A stretch of DNA of 64,000 bases from Chryseobacterium mulctrae (GCF_006175945.1 NZ_VAJL01000001.1:310001-374000); one strand, 5' to 3'; positions 1-8,852 are shown, numbered from the stretch's first letter. The notes: generated by a model not told the origin, from the sequence alone. A program made the numbers and translations.

Positions 1-496
1 ACCATTTATTTTCTTTAGAATCTCTTATTTCCTGTAAAATTTTTAACTGAAGTTTGGCTTTATCTGTTCCCTTTTGAAATAATTGAGGCTGATTGGCTTT
101 TACTTTATTTAAAATCCTGTCAATCATCGGGAAAAGTATTTGTTCGCCTTTATCAGCAATCAATCTGTTGATTGTGCGAGCTATCACATATTTATTTCCT
201 AATGTGAAAAGCAAAAATGGAGCTCCAAAAGCAGTCAGAACAGTTAATCCGAAAGAAATTGGTCTTGCTGCAAACAATACTAAAATGGCAGCTTGCCCAT
301 TGGTATGAACCGGTCCACCCCCATTATTAAAAGTTTGAGCAATAATTAAAATGATTGTAATGACGCATAAAATAGCAATAGAAATTTGCCCGATAAGATT
401 GATTTTGAGGAAGCTAAATGTCGCACGGCTTATAAGTTTGGCAACATATTTAAATTCATCATTAATACTGTTTTTAGATTTTAATTTATCTATCAT
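1..496 (-). CDS. Membrane protein of unknown function (partial, 3' end outside window)
   Basis: Reading the minus strand from the ATG at 496 gives 165 open codons that run off the left window edge. The product starts MIDKLKSKNSINDEFKYVAK. Two strongly hydrophobic stretches follow, at about residues 33-55 (INLIGQISIAILCVITIILI) and 69-100 (AAILVLFAARPISFGLTVLT), linked by a short Gly/Asn-rich loop. The tail is charged and helical (NKVKANQPQLFQKGTDKAKL). This looks like an inner-membrane protein with two or three helices and a cytoplasmic tail. I do not recognise the family. The plus-strand frames over this region are antisense to it. Confidence 0.7.
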   Translation of the reverse strand, partial: MIDKLKSKNSINDEFKYVAKLISRATFSFLKINLIGQISIAILCVITIILIIAQTFNNGGGPVHTNGQAAILVLFAARPISFGLTVLTAFGAPFLLFTLGNKYVIARTINRLIADKGEQILFPMIDRILNKVKANQPQLFQKGTDKAKLQLKILQEIRDSKENKW

Positions 497-717
497 CTGT
501 GAAAATTTTGGAAATGTAAATTACAGAAATTTTGGCAATTATTGTTTACCTAAATTTCTGCAATTCATTATTTTCATTTATTCAGATTCAAAAAAAATCT
601 TAATTCAAAGAAAATAGTTTAAAATTATATGAATTAATCTCTCTAACAGACAAATTTATTTCACCTAAATATTAAGTTGTAAGCTTAAATAACATTCAAA
701 TTAAGGATTTAAAAAAT

Positions 718-1554
718 CTATTCTTCAAAAACATATTCATTATAATGTCCTAAAAATTTCACATTAGAACCTAATGAAATAATCTCATCGATTGCATTTT
801 GAGACAGAACATTGTGCCATTCACTTGCTACATTGATGAAGAAAAAATAATTTCCCAAACCTGTTTTCAGTGTTCTGCTTTCGATTTTAGAGAGATTCAT
901 TTTTCGCCAAGCAAAAACTGAAAGCACCTGATGAAGACCTCCTGCATGATCTTCGGGAAGCGTAATGATTAAAGACGTTTTTTCTGAAGTTCTGGGTAAA
1001 GGAATATCTAAAGCAGATTTTGTTTTTGAGATCACAATAAACTTGGTGTGATTCTGCTCAAAATCCTGAATATTTTCATGAATAATTTTTAAGCCATACA
1101 GTTTTGCAGAATATCGGTTGGCAACTGCTGCCCATTTTTCCTGAGGGTTTTCAGAAACCAGCTTTGCTGAAGCTGCTGTAGAACTGAAATCCTGTGAAGG
1201 AATATCTTTAAAATTTTCGTATCTGAAATGAAAAGTCTGCGCCAAAGCTTGAGGATGAGAAATCACTTTCTCAAAAGTTTCGTTATTGGGATGAATCATC
1301 AAATGATGCGCAATTGGCATCACCAATTCGGTTTCAATAAAAACCTCAAAATCATAGAGATAATCGAGGGTCATCGAAACTGTTCCTTCAATAGAGTTTT
1401 CTAATGGAACTACGGCTTTATCTACTTCATTATTTTTCACTGCGTTAAAACAATCCAAAATACTCGACTGAGGAACTAATTCTTCATTCGGGAAAATCTG
1501 AGACGCTGCTAATTGTGTGAAACTGGCTTGTGGACCGAGGTATGCTATTTTCAT
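718..1554 (-). CDS. pheA: Prephenate dehydratase
   Basis: Converts prephenate to phenylpyruvate in phenylalanine synthesis. The 278-residue length is normal for a monofunctional enzyme. Residues 1-180 form the dehydratase domain: it opens with YLGPQASFTQLAA, contains PLENSIEGTV, and has NHTKFIVI, matching the conserved TRF/TKF active-site motif. A C-terminal ACT domain (about 193-270) carries GGLHQVL and ESRTLKT, the positions that bind phenylalanine in the family, so feedback inhibition is expected from family knowledge. There is no chorismate mutase domain. The start codon is almost adjacent to a -7-like TACATTTG on the minus strand (1566-1559), suggesting a very short leader. Confidence 0.95.
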   Translation of the reverse strand: MKIAYLGPQASFTQLAASQIFPNEELVPQSSILDCFNAVKNNEVDKAVVPLENSIEGTVSMTLDYLYDFEVFIETELVMPIAHHLMIHPNNETFEKVISHPQALAQTFHFRYENFKDIPSQDFSSTAASAKLVSENPQEKWAAVANRYSAKLYGLKIIHENIQDFEQNHTKFIVISKTKSALDIPLPRTSEKTSLIITLPEDHAGGLHQVLSVFAWRKMNLSKIESRTLKTGLGNYFFFINVASEWHNVLSQNAIDEIISLGSNVKFLGHYNEYVFEE

Positions 1555-1671
1555 AAGACAAATGTAGAAAATATTATCTCAAATTGATACTATTCAAAAT
1601 TTGCATTATTTTTAAAATAGTATTTTTAGCAAATCTTTATCTCAAACCATTAATCAAAAAATTATTTAGAA

Positions 1672-1887
1672 ATGGCAATAATTTTTTTAAATCAAAGTGA
1701 ATGCACTATTTGTAATCAAACTTTAAACGAAGGAGAAGATATTTTGTTATTTCCTCCTTTATTAAAAAATAATAAATTTTATATTTTTAATGATTCAGGA
1801 TTTCATCGTTCTTGCTTGGAAAAAAGTGAGTTAGGAAAGGAAGCTGTAAAGTTTTTAGAGGAACTTTATCAATCGAAAAATAATTAA
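1672..1887 (+). CDS. Small Cys/His protein, possible zinc-binding knuckle
   Basis: A 71-residue product with CTICNQTL near the N-terminus and FHRSCL about 35 residues later, i.e. a CxxC...HxxC arrangement that could hold one zinc ion, as in LIM or treble-clef fragments. There is no signal peptide. The C-terminus is helical and charged. It is divergent from pheA and stands alone; the reading frame has ordinary AT-rich codon use and no overlapping gene, so I accept it as real. I do not recognise a named family, and the zinc site is inferred only from residue spacing. Confidence 0.6.
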   Translation: MAIIFLNQSECTICNQTLNEGEDILLFPPLLKNNKFYIFNDSGFHRSCLEKSELGKEAVKFLEELYQSKNN

Positions 1888-1954
1888 GTTAGATTCCTAC
1901 AGAATAACAAATGTTTGTGATTTTTTCAAAAATTTAAGTCAACGACTACAAATC

Positions 1955-2046
1955 TAGCCCTGATTGTAGCGACATCCTTTTTGGTTGAAGGCGGAGCGAA
2001 GTGAAGACCGCAACCAAAAAGATACAGCGGAAAGCAGGAAAAGCTA
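1955..2046. repeat. Palindromic intergenic repeat (TAGCCCTGAT...AGCAGGAAAAGCT type)
   Basis: The element has conserved-looking edges and a perfect 10-bp inner inverted repeat, TTTTTGGTTG / CAACCAAAAA. The centre holds GGCGGAGCGAAGTGAAG, which can itself fold. From memory, elements with these edges are dispersed between genes in Chryseobacterium-type genomes, but this window holds only this copy, so the family assignment is not shown by the sequence alone. Confidence 0.6.
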
Positions 2047-2066
2047 CAAATAAAATTCAAATGCTT

Positions 2067-2107
2067 TAAAAAGAAAATCCCGCCAAAAAAGGCAGGATTT
2101 TCTTTTT
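2067..2107 (-). terminator. Rho-independent terminator after guaA
   Basis: A 17-bp stem AAAAAGAAAATCC-GCC / GGC-GGATTTTCTTTTT with an A6 loop lies 17 nt past the guaA stop. The single imperfect pair is a G-U wobble on the minus strand but a C-A mismatch on the plus strand, so it fits guaA best. It may also stop plus-strand readthrough from the small gene at 1672-1887. Confidence 0.8.
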
Positions 2108-2124
2108 AAAAATTCAAGTCAAAA

Positions 2125-3654
2125 TTATTCCCACTCGATTGTTGCAGGCGGTTTGCTTGAAATATCGTAAGCTACTCTGTTGATCCCTCTTACTTCGTTG
2201 ATAATTCTGCTAGAAACAGTATCTAAAAACTCATAAGGAAGTCTGCTCCACGTTGCCGTCATAAAGTCGATTGTGTTTGCAGAACGAACAACCGCAGTGT
2301 ATTCGTAAGTTCTTTCGTCACCCATTACTCCTACAGATTTTACAGGAAGAAGCACCACAAAAGCCTGAGAAACTTTCTCATACAAATCGTTTTTGTACAA
2401 TTCTTCGATGAAAATATCATCCGCTTCCTGAAGGATTTTCACTTTTTCAGCATCTACAGCACCTAAAATTCTGATTCCTAAACCAGGACCAGGGAAAGGA
2501 TGTCTGTGTACCAAATGATGAGGAATACCCAATTCTTCACCTACTTTTCTTACTTCGTCTTTGAATAATTCTCTTAAAGGCTCCAATAATTCAAACTCCA
2601 TATCTTCCGGAAGTCCACCAACATTGTGATGAGATTTGATTACTGCAGAAGGACCATTTACAGACTGACTTTCAATTACGTCAGGATAAATTGTTCCCTG
2701 AGCTAAGAATTTAGCCCCTTCAATTTTATGAGATTCTTCGTCGAAAACGTGAATAAACTCGTTCCCGATAATTTTTCTTTTAGCTTCAGGATCATCAACT
2801 CCAGCTAATTTAGATAAAAATCTTTCTTTAGCATCAACAAGCTTAATATTCATATGGAAATGCTCTCCGTAATTCTGCATTACTTTTACATCTTCATCTT
2901 TTCTCAATAATCCTGTATCCACGAAGATACAAGTCAATTGATCACCAATCGCTTTGTGAATTAACACTGCAGCAACAGAAGAATCTACTCCACCTGAAAG
3001 ACCAAGAATTACTTTCTGATCTCCTACTCTTTCTTTAATTTCTGCAACTGTTTTGTCGATATAATTGGTCAGTTTCCAGTTTTTCTCTGCATTACAGATT
3101 GAGAAAACAAAGTTTTCTAACATTTTTCCACCTTCTTCTGTGTGAGAAACTTCCGGGTGAAACTGTACACAATAGATTTTTTTATCTTCATTAGAAATTG
3201 AAGCAATTACGCCAGATTTTGCATTTAATTCAAAACCTGCAGGTAATTCTCCCACTTCGTCAAAGTGGCTCATCCAAACAATAGAATCGTTGGTAACCCC
3301 TTTCAATAAAGAAGATTCTTTTACAATTTCCAAATGTGCTTTTCCGTACTCACCTTTTACACCTTTATGTACTTTTCCGCCTAAAAGATGTGCTGTTAAC
3401 TGCATTCCGTAGCAAATTCCCAAAACAGGAATTCCTTGTTCGTACAATTCTTTTTCAACTAAGTGTGCATTTTCTGCATTTACAGAACTTGGACCTCCAG
3501 AAAGGATAATTCCTCTCGGTTGTTTTTCTAAAATTGTTTCTAATGGTGTATTGAAAGGTAAAATTTCGGAATAAACCCCCATCTCACGGATTCTTCTTCC
3601 GATAAGCTGGTTGTACTGAGATCCGAAATCTAATATGATAATACCGTTGTTCAT
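2125..3654 (-). CDS. guaA: GMP synthase (glutamine-hydrolysing)
   Basis: Amidates XMP to GMP using glutamine and ATP. The 509 residues show an N-terminal class I glutamine amidotransferase domain, with nucleophile Cys81 in GICYGMQL and the His/Glu pair in QFHPEV at about 166-168. The ATP pyrophosphatase domain follows with the P-loop LSGGVDSS near residue 218, and then the C-terminal dimerisation domain ending PPATIEWE. It is the last gene of the minus-strand purine cluster, 157 bp after purD, with its own terminator downstream. Full length with no missing motif. Confidence 0.97.
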   Translation of the reverse strand: MNNGIIILDFGSQYNQLIGRRIREMGVYSEILPFNTPLETILEKQPRGIILSGGPSSVNAENAHLVEKELYEQGIPVLGICYGMQLTAHLLGGKVHKGVKGEYGKAHLEIVKESSLLKGVTNDSIVWMSHFDEVGELPAGFELNAKSGVIASISNEDKKIYCVQFHPEVSHTEEGGKMLENFVFSICNAEKNWKLTNYIDKTVAEIKERVGDQKVILGLSGGVDSSVAAVLIHKAIGDQLTCIFVDTGLLRKDEDVKVMQNYGEHFHMNIKLVDAKERFLSKLAGVDDPEAKRKIIGNEFIHVFDEESHKIEGAKFLAQGTIYPDVIESQSVNGPSAVIKSHHNVGGLPEDMEFELLEPLRELFKDEVRKVGEELGIPHHLVHRHPFPGPGLGIRILGAVDAEKVKILQEADDIFIEELYKNDLYEKVSQAFVVLLPVKSVGVMGDERTYEYTAVVRSANTIDFMTATWSRLPYEFLDTVSSRIINEVRGINRVAYDISSKPPATIEWE

Positions 3655-3661
3655 TTTTATA

Positions 3662-3689
3662 ATTGATAAATGATGATTGATAAATGATG
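3662..3689. repeat. Two direct copies of ATTGATAAATGATG
   Basis: Two exact 14-bp tandem copies sit between guaA and purD, directly upstream of the guaA start. They resemble simple-sequence filler and have no visible coding or promoter role. Confidence 0.6.
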
Positions 3690-3766
3690 AAAAGTTTAGG
3701 CTAAACTGTAAAATAAAACTAATTTCTAAGCTCTAATTTCTAACTTCTCAATATAAATTGCTTTAC

Positions 3767-3800
3767 AAAAAAAGACTTGGAATAGCTCCAAATCTTTTTT
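3767..3800 (-). terminator. Rho-independent terminator after purD
   Basis: AAAAAAGA-TTGG stem, 7-nt loop, and a run of T on the minus strand, 11 nt past the purD stop. Its one odd pair is G-U on the minus strand and a mismatch on the plus strand, which assigns it to purD. It implies that guaA has its own promoter or depends on readthrough. Confidence 0.7.
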
Positions 3801-3810
3801 CATGATTTTA

Positions 3811-5049
3811 TTAAAACTTTCCGATGTCTTCTCTGTAGAAGCCATAATCGAAATGTACATGACTTGCGTCTTCGTAAACTTTTTTGCGGGCATCTTCGTA
3901 AGTAGCGCCTGTTGCAACGATATTTAAAACTCTACCACCGTTAGAAACTACTTTATCTCCTTTTTTGATTGCTCCTGCATATAAAAGCTGACTGTGTCTT
4001 ACTTTTTCTTCACCAGTGATTTCAAAGCCGGTTTCGATATTTCTAGGATAACCTCCTGAACACATTACAAGACAAACTGCTTTTTCGTCTTTAAATTTAA
4101 GTTCAATTTCTTTACCTTCCATACAGTCGTTGATAACATCCAACAGATTATTTTCCATTAATGCCATCAAAACCTGAGTTTCCGGATCACCGAATCTCAT
4201 GTTGTACTCTAATAAGTAAGTTCCGTTTTTAGTAATCATTAATCCAAAGAAAATCATTCCTTTGAAAGTGAAACCTTCAGCTTTAAGACCTTTTACAGTA
4301 GGATTCAAAATATTATTTTCGAAATCAACATAATGTACTTCAGTGAATTCAGGGCTTGGAGCCACAGAACCCATTCCTCCTGTATTTGGACCAGTATCAC
4401 CGTTTCCTACTTTTTTGTAATCTTTAGCAGCAATACATGGATATATTTTTTCACCATTTGAGAATGCAATAATTGACGCTTCAAAACCGACTAAATATTC
4501 TTCGATAACCAAACGAATTCCTGCATCGCCATAGATTCTTCTGATCATAAAATCGTGAATCGTAGCTTCTGCTTCTTCCAAAGTTTCGCAGATTACAACT
4601 CCTTTTCCACCAGCAAGACCACTTGCTTTTACCACTAAAGGATATTCCTGATTCTGAACATATTCTTTAGCTTCAGGATAAGAATCAAACACTACCGCTT
4701 TTGCAGTTTTGATATCATAGGTCTGCATAAATTTCTTAGAGAAAGCCTTACTTCCTTCAAGACTTGCTACTTTCTGATTCGGACCGAAAACTTTAAGACC
4801 ATGCTTCTTAAATTCATCCTTCAAACCAGCTACTAAAGGAGCTTCTGGTCCTACAATCGTAAGATCTACTTTTTCCTTAATTGCAAAATCTCTAAGTTCT
4901 TTAATCTCTGATAAATGAACATTTTTTCCTATCGCACCAGTAGTTGCATTTCCGTTGGCGAAAAACATATGACTCACTCTAGAATCCTTCTGAAGTTTTG
5001 CTGCCAAAGCAGATTCTCTTCCACCTTCACCTATGATTAATATTCTCAT
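3811..5049 (-). CDS. purD: Phosphoribosylamine-glycine ligase (GAR synthetase)
   Basis: Joins glycine to phosphoribosylamine with ATP in the second step of purine synthesis. The 412 residues begin MRILIIGEGGRESALAAKL, the typical N-domain with a GxGxRE nucleotide loop. The ATP-grasp core contains KASGLAGGKGVV, GPNTGGMGSVAP and EYNMRFGDPETQ, and the C-terminal domain is complete. The length matches the family. It lies between purH and guaA on the same strand. A TATATTTG -7 box (5084-5077) precedes the start, so it may have its own promoter. Confidence 0.97.
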   Translation of the reverse strand: MRILIIGEGGRESALAAKLQKDSRVSHMFFANGNATTGAIGKNVHLSEIKELRDFAIKEKVDLTIVGPEAPLVAGLKDEFKKHGLKVFGPNQKVASLEGSKAFSKKFMQTYDIKTAKAVVFDSYPEAKEYVQNQEYPLVVKASGLAGGKGVVICETLEEAEATIHDFMIRRIYGDAGIRLVIEEYLVGFEASIIAFSNGEKIYPCIAAKDYKKVGNGDTGPNTGGMGSVAPSPEFTEVHYVDFENNILNPTVKGLKAEGFTFKGMIFFGLMITKNGTYLLEYNMRFGDPETQVLMALMENNLLDVINDCMEGKEIELKFKDEKAVCLVMCSGGYPRNIETGFEITGEEKVRHSQLLYAGAIKKGDKVVSNGGRVLNIVATGATYEDARKKVYEDASHVHFDYGFYREDIGKF

Positions 5050-5076
5050 ACTTTATTTATTATCTAGTCTATTTTA

Positions 5077-5108
5077 CAAATATATAATTTTGAATGCTAT
5101 AAATACAA
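5077..5108 (-). promoter_or_regulatory. Predicted promoter of purD
   Basis: On the minus strand TTG (5108-5106), 21 nt, then TATATTTG (5084-5077), matching the Bacteroidota consensus TTTG-N19..21-TAnnTTTG. It lies 28 nt before the purD start codon. Confidence 0.5.
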
Positions 5109-5137
5109 TCTCAAATTATTTTTTAATTCTATTTTAA

Positions 5138-6652
5138 TTAATGGAAAAAATGTCTAATTCCAGTAAACATCATCGGAATCTTGTGCTCATTTGCCGCTTC
5201 GATGCTGTCTTGGTCTTTTACACTTCCCCCCGGCTGAATAATTGCCGTAATACCTTCCTGAGCGCAGAAATCTACCACATCACGGAAAGGGAAAAACGCA
5301 TCAGAAGCTAAAACTAAGTCTCCTGAGAATTTTTCTTTTGCTCTTTCAATTGCTTGTTGAGTTGCCCAGATTCTGTTAACTTGTCCGCTTCCGATTCCGA
5401 AAGCCTGAATTCCGTTAGAAACTACAATCGCGTTAGATTTCACATATTTTACCACTCTCTGAGAGAATAATAATGCTTTCTTCTGCTCTTCTGTAGGCTG
5501 GGTTTCAGTAACTACTTTAATATCATCAGAGAAAATACTGTCGTTGTCCTGAACTAAAATTCCACCATCAACCTTCACCCAAGTTTGTTTGTCAGAAACA
5601 GGGTTTACGATTTTTATAATTCTTAAATTTTTCTTTTTTCTTAAAACTTCCAAAGCTTCTTCATCAAAATCCGGAGCCATTACAATCTCAAGGAATGTTT
5701 TGTTTAATTCTTCAGCTGTTGCTGCGTCGATTTTGTAGTTCATTGCAACAATTCCGCCAAAGATAGAAACAGGATCACATTCGAAAGTTTTTGCATAAGT
5801 TTCTAAAGCCGAAGTTCCGATAGCAACTCCACAAGGTGTAGAATGCTTTACAGCACAACAAGCCATTTCTTCTTTAAATTCTGTAACTACTTTCCAGCAA
5901 AGATCCATATCACGAAGATTATTGAAAGACAATTCTTTACCTCCCAATTGTTCGAAATCTTTCATTGCTCCATTTTCGAAAGTAGAAGCATAATAAGCAG
6001 CAGTTTGATGAGGATTTTCACCATATCTAAGGTCAGCAACTTTTTTGTAAGAAGCACTTAAATAAGTTGGATATTCTTCATCTAAAAGCATTCTTGAAAT
6101 TGCTGCATCATAAGCTGAAGTCAAATTGAATACTTTTCCTGCTAATTTTTTACGAGTTTCGATGTAAGTGTCACCGTTTTGTTCCATTTCGATTCTTACT
6201 TTTGCGTAATCTTCAACGTCAGTAAGTACCGTTACAGAATCAAAGTTTTTAGCTGCAGAACGAAGCATTGAAGGACCTCCGATGTCGATAAATTCTACTT
6301 TTTCGTGAAGAGCAATGTCTTTATTTACATTCTCAAAGAAAGGGTAAAGATTTACGATTACCATGTCGATCAAGCCAATTCCGTGCTCCTGAACGGTTTT
6401 CATGTGTTCTTCGTTTGAACGAACCGCCAATAAACCACCGTGAACTTTTGGGTGTAAAGTTTTCACTCTTCCATCCAACATTTCAGGAAAATCGGTTACT
6501 TCATCAATCTGAATTGGATTTAAACCAGCCTCTTTCAAATGTTTGAATGTCCCGCCTGTAGAAATCAATTCATAATTTTGGGATTCCAAAAACTGTGCGA
6601 ATTCTGTTAATCCGCTTTTGTCAGAAACACTGATCAAAACTCTCTTGCTCAT
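5138..6652 (-). CDS. purH: Bifunctional AICAR transformylase / IMP cyclohydrolase
   Basis: Catalyses the last two steps of IMP synthesis. I start it at the ATG at 6652 ([15 protein letters not shown]), because this is the conserved N-terminus and gives 504 residues, the usual length; the frame is open 24 codons further upstream but that stretch is not conserved in type. The N-terminal MGS-like cyclohydrolase domain has STGGTFKHL and [10 protein letters not shown]. The C-terminal transformylase domain carries the catalytic KHSTPCGVA and ends [11 protein letters not shown]. It is between purN and purD on the minus strand. Confidence 0.96.
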   Translation of the reverse strand: MSKRVLISVSDKSGLTEFAQFLESQNYELISTGGTFKHLKEAGLNPIQIDEVTDFPEMLDGRVKTLHPKVHGGLLAVRSNEEHMKTVQEHGIGLIDMVIVNLYPFFENVNKDIALHEKVEFIDIGGPSMLRSAAKNFDSVTVLTDVEDYAKVRIEMEQNGDTYIETRKKLAGKVFNLTSAYDAAISRMLLDEEYPTYLSASYKKVADLRYGENPHQTAAYYASTFENGAMKDFEQLGGKELSFNNLRDMDLCWKVVTEFKEEMACCAVKHSTPCGVAIGTSALETYAKTFECDPVSIFGGIVAMNYKIDAATAEELNKTFLEIVMAPDFDEEALEVLRKKKNLRIIKIVNPVSDKQTWVKVDGGILVQDNDSIFSDDIKVVTETQPTEEQKKALLFSQRVVKYVKSNAIVVSNGIQAFGIGSGQVNRIWATQQAIERAKEKFSGDLVLASDAFFPFRDVVDFCAQEGITAIIQPGGSVKDQDSIEAANEHKIPMMFTGIRHFFH

Positions 6653-6959
6653 AGATTTTTCATTTTTGCAAGCGAAAACCGCAAGACTGCGATTTTCACT
6701 CATTTTTACTTTCATTTTTAGCATAGGATTTTGTCCTACACTTGGTTAAATTGTCCTTTTTCGGGACTTTTCAATTTTTACTTTTTACAGTTATTTCAAA
6801 CTGTAGACCGGTTCTTTCACCTCCGATCTTACTTTTACTTAGATTCTTTACTTTTTCGAAATATTTTTTTATCAATCTAAGTGTGTCTTTTATATTTAAT
6901 ATAACAATGTATCAGTTTACCAATCTAACAATTCTTTTAATTGGTAAATTGTTAGATTA
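6653..6959. other. purN-purH intergenic region
   Basis: 307 bp without a convincing gene. The part next to purN is one copy of the 70-bp pur-cluster palindromic repeat (6906-6974). The rest is T-rich on the plus strand with GGATTTTGTCC and TTGTCC words close to purH. I find no clear -7/-33 promoter pair and no riboswitch. Confidence 0.6.
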
Positions 6960-6974
6960 CTAGATTGGTACATT
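6906..6974. repeat. pur-cluster palindromic repeat, copy A
   Basis: A ~69-bp imperfect palindrome with ends AATGTATCA / TGGTACATT and a middle built from TTACCAATCTAACAATT and its inverse. It overlaps the last codons of purN and supplies its stop codon. Copies B (7546-7615) and C (8622-8691) share the ends and the TTGGTAAA-TGTTA centre. Confidence 0.8.
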
Positions 6975-7532
6975 ATTCAATACTTTATTTATCGCTATTG
7001 GAAAAATTTCATATTCAATTTTGTGAACTTTTTCTGCAACAGTTTCTGGAGTGTCGTTTTCTGTAACTTCGAATGATTTTTGAAGAATCGCTTCTCCTTC
7101 GTCAATTCCTGGAGTTACAAAATGTACGGTTGCTCCGCTTTCTTTTTCTTTAGCTTCAATCACCGCATTGTGAACATGATGTCCCCACATTCCTTTTCCT
7201 CCAAATTTTGGAAGCAAAGCAGGATGAATATTGATTATCTTACCACCCCAGTTTTCACAAAACTCAGGTTTTAAAATTGATAAAAAACCAGCTAATACAA
7301 TAAGATCTGTATTTTCGGGAATGATTTTACTCAATTCGCTGCTGAAGTTTTTTCCTCTTGGAATCAGAACGTTTTCTATATTATGATTTTTTGCTCTTTC
7401 CAATCCAAAACATTCTCTGTCGGCAACTACCAAAGATACTTTTGCATTTTGGATTTCTCCGCTATCAATAGTGTCGATAATTCGCTGAAGATTGGTTCCT
7501 GAACCTGAAACGAGTATAACTAAGTTTTTCAT
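6960..7532 (-). CDS. purN: Phosphoribosylglycinamide formyltransferase
   Basis: Transfers a formyl group from 10-formyl-THF to GAR. The 190 residues start MKNLVILVSGSGTNLQRIID with the phosphate-binding SGSGTNL loop. The catalytic triad region is visible as NIHPALLPKFGG (Asn, His) and VTPGIDEGEAI (Asp). The length is normal. It lies 81 bp after purM and before purH. The final residues NVPI and the stop codon are written by a palindromic repeat, which suggests the repeat replaced the original gene end. Confidence 0.95.
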   Translation of the reverse strand: MKNLVILVSGSGTNLQRIIDTIDSGEIQNAKVSLVVADRECFGLERAKNHNIENVLIPRGKNFSSELSKIIPENTDLIVLAGFLSILKPEFCENWGGKIINIHPALLPKFGGKGMWGHHVHNAVIEAKEKESGATVHFVTPGIDEGEAILQKSFEVTENDTPETVAEKVHKIEYEIFPIAINKVLNNVPI

Positions 7533-7545
7533 AAATTAATGTAAC

Positions 7546-7615
7546 AATGTATCAGTTTAACAATGTAACAATGTCTTCAAATTGGTAAATTGTTACGTTG
7601 TTATATTGATACATT
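7546..7615. repeat. pur-cluster palindromic repeat, copy B
   Basis: A second copy between purM and purN, with AATGTATCAGTT at one end and TTGATACATT at the other. It overlaps the purM stop codon. It can form a long hairpin in the mRNA between the two genes. Confidence 0.8.
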
Positions 7616-8606
7616 AAAATGATAGATTTATCTTTTCGCTTCCTGCAGTAATTTCTCCAATTTCGTAAGCGTCATCAAGAAGGTGTAAAACTTTTTCTGC
7701 ATGGTCTGCATCAACAACGATAATCATCCCAACTCCCATATTGAAAGTTCCGAACATTTCTTCGCGAGCTACACCACCTCTTTTTTCCAGTTCCAACATA
7801 ACGCTTGGAATCTGAATTTTTGAAGCATCAATAGAAGCACACAAACCATCACCAATAATTCTTGGGATATTTTCGTACAAACCACCGCCTGTAATGTGAG
7901 CGATACCTGCAACTTTTACTTCTTCGATTACTTTATGAATATCTTTATAATATAGTTTTGTAGGAACCAAAAGTGTTTCGTACAAAGGTTTCCCTTCAAA
8001 TTCTTCATTAAAATCAGGGAAAACTTTTCTTACCAAAGAAAATCCGTTTGAATGGAAACCTGAACTTGGCAAAGCAATGATTTTATCTCCCGTTTTGATT
8101 TTTGAACCGTCAATAATCTGGTCTTTTTCAACAATTCCTACACAAAATCCTGCAACATCGTAGTCTCCCGGTTTGTACATTCCCGGCATTTCAGCAGTTT
8201 CACCACCGATAAGCGCACAGTTGTTGTCTTTACACGCTTCTACCATTCCTAAAACGATCTCTGCAGCAATTTCGGAATCTAATTTTCCGCAAGCTAAATA
8301 ATCAAGGAAGAACAATGGTTTTGCACCGTGACAAAGAATATCATTGGCACACATTGCGAAACAGTCAACCCCGATAGAATCGTATTTTTTTGAGTCTAAA
8401 GCCACTTTAAGCTTCGTTCCCACTCCATCTGTTCCAGAAACCAACACAGGATTTTTGTAACCTCCAATCTCGTAGAAAGCTCCAAAACTTCCCAAATGAT
8501 TCAAAACATTAGAATTGTGAGTTTCACCCACCGCTTTTTTGATCTTGTCAACGGTTTTGTAACCTTCTTCTTTGTCTACTCCTGCAGATTTGTACGTGTT
8601 GCTCAT
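7614..8606 (-). CDS. purM: Phosphoribosylformylglycinamidine cyclo-ligase (AIR synthetase)
   Basis: Closes the imidazole ring to make AIR using ATP. The 330 residues carry the PurM/SelD-family motifs GTDGVGTKLKVAL, ILCHGAKPLFFLDY and GGETAEMPGMY, and the C-terminal HITGGGLYENIPR and FNMGVGMI. It is the first enzyme gene of the minus-strand purine cluster. A candidate leader with a 24-codon open frame and terminator lies 157-277 bp upstream, and repeat copy C lies directly upstream. Full length. Confidence 0.97.
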   Translation of the reverse strand: MSNTYKSAGVDKEEGYKTVDKIKKAVGETHNSNVLNHLGSFGAFYEIGGYKNPVLVSGTDGVGTKLKVALDSKKYDSIGVDCFAMCANDILCHGAKPLFFLDYLACGKLDSEIAAEIVLGMVEACKDNNCALIGGETAEMPGMYKPGDYDVAGFCVGIVEKDQIIDGSKIKTGDKIIALPSSGFHSNGFSLVRKVFPDFNEEFEGKPLYETLLVPTKLYYKDIHKVIEEVKVAGIAHITGGGLYENIPRIIGDGLCASIDASKIQIPSVMLELEKRGGVAREEMFGTFNMGVGMIIVVDADHAEKVLHLLDDAYEIGEITAGSEKINLSF

Positions 8607-8621
8607 GTTTAATAATTTAGC

Positions 8622-8691
8622 AATGTATCAATGTAATAATGTAACAATGGTTTAAAATTGGTAAACTGTTACATTGATAAATTGGTACATT
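8622..8691. repeat. pur-cluster palindromic repeat, copy C
   Basis: A third copy, upstream of purM, reading AATGTATCAATGTAATAATG ... TTGGTACATT. It would sit in the purM 5' leader if transcription starts near 8710 or 8847. Confidence 0.8.
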
Positions 8692-8709
8692 TTATTTTTA
8701 CTTTTTATT

Positions 8710-8737
8710 CAAATTTAGAAAACAAAAAAGCCGACAA
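8710..8737 (-). promoter_or_regulatory. Possible purM promoter
   Basis: Minus strand TTG (8737-8735), 17 nt, TAAATTTG (8717-8710). The spacing is slightly short for the Bacteroidota consensus and the -33 element lies inside a terminator stem, so this is weaker than the promoter at 8853-8883. Confidence 0.35.
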
Positions 8738-8757
8738 TCTTGGTAGATTATCGGCCG
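8726..8757 (-). terminator. Terminator or attenuator upstream of purM
   Basis: Stem AGCCGATAATCT / AGATTGTCGGCT with a 4-nt ACCA loop and TTTTTTG after it on the minus strand. Its odd pair is G-U on the minus strand only. It ends the short transcript carrying the 24-codon frame at 8763-8837, or acts as an attenuator for purM. Confidence 0.75.
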
Positions 8758-8762
8758 TTATT

Positions 8763-8837
8763 TTATTTCAGAATTTCAGAGTCCACAATTTTCCCTTTTT
8801 CGGAGAAACATTCTTTAAAAGTGGTCTGAATTTTCAT
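8763..8837 (-). CDS. 24-residue small protein or leader peptide upstream of purM
   Basis: ATG at 8837 opens a 24-codon frame beginning MKIQTTFKEC and ending DSEILK, stop at 8763. It lies between a near-perfect promoter (TTTG-N19-TATCTTTG, 8883-8853) and a strong hairpin with a T tract (8757-8726), so a transcript of about 120 nt is expected. It reads toward the purine cluster and could be a leader peptide, a small protein, or a small RNA with an accidental frame. I recognise no family. The unit is supported by promoter plus terminator; translation is inference. Confidence 0.5.
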   Translation of the reverse strand: MKIQTTFKECFSEKGKIVDSEILK

Positions 8838-8852
8838 TACTTTTTCTTTTTG

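Noticed and set aside
93..617. Plus-strand frames at the left edge
   Set aside because: They are antisense to, or downstream of, the truncated minus-strand membrane-protein gene, which reads better and starts cleanly at 496.
6653..6724. N-terminal extension of purH (24 codons)
   Set aside because: The conserved protein start is [14 protein letters not shown] at 6652; the extension is not typical of the family.
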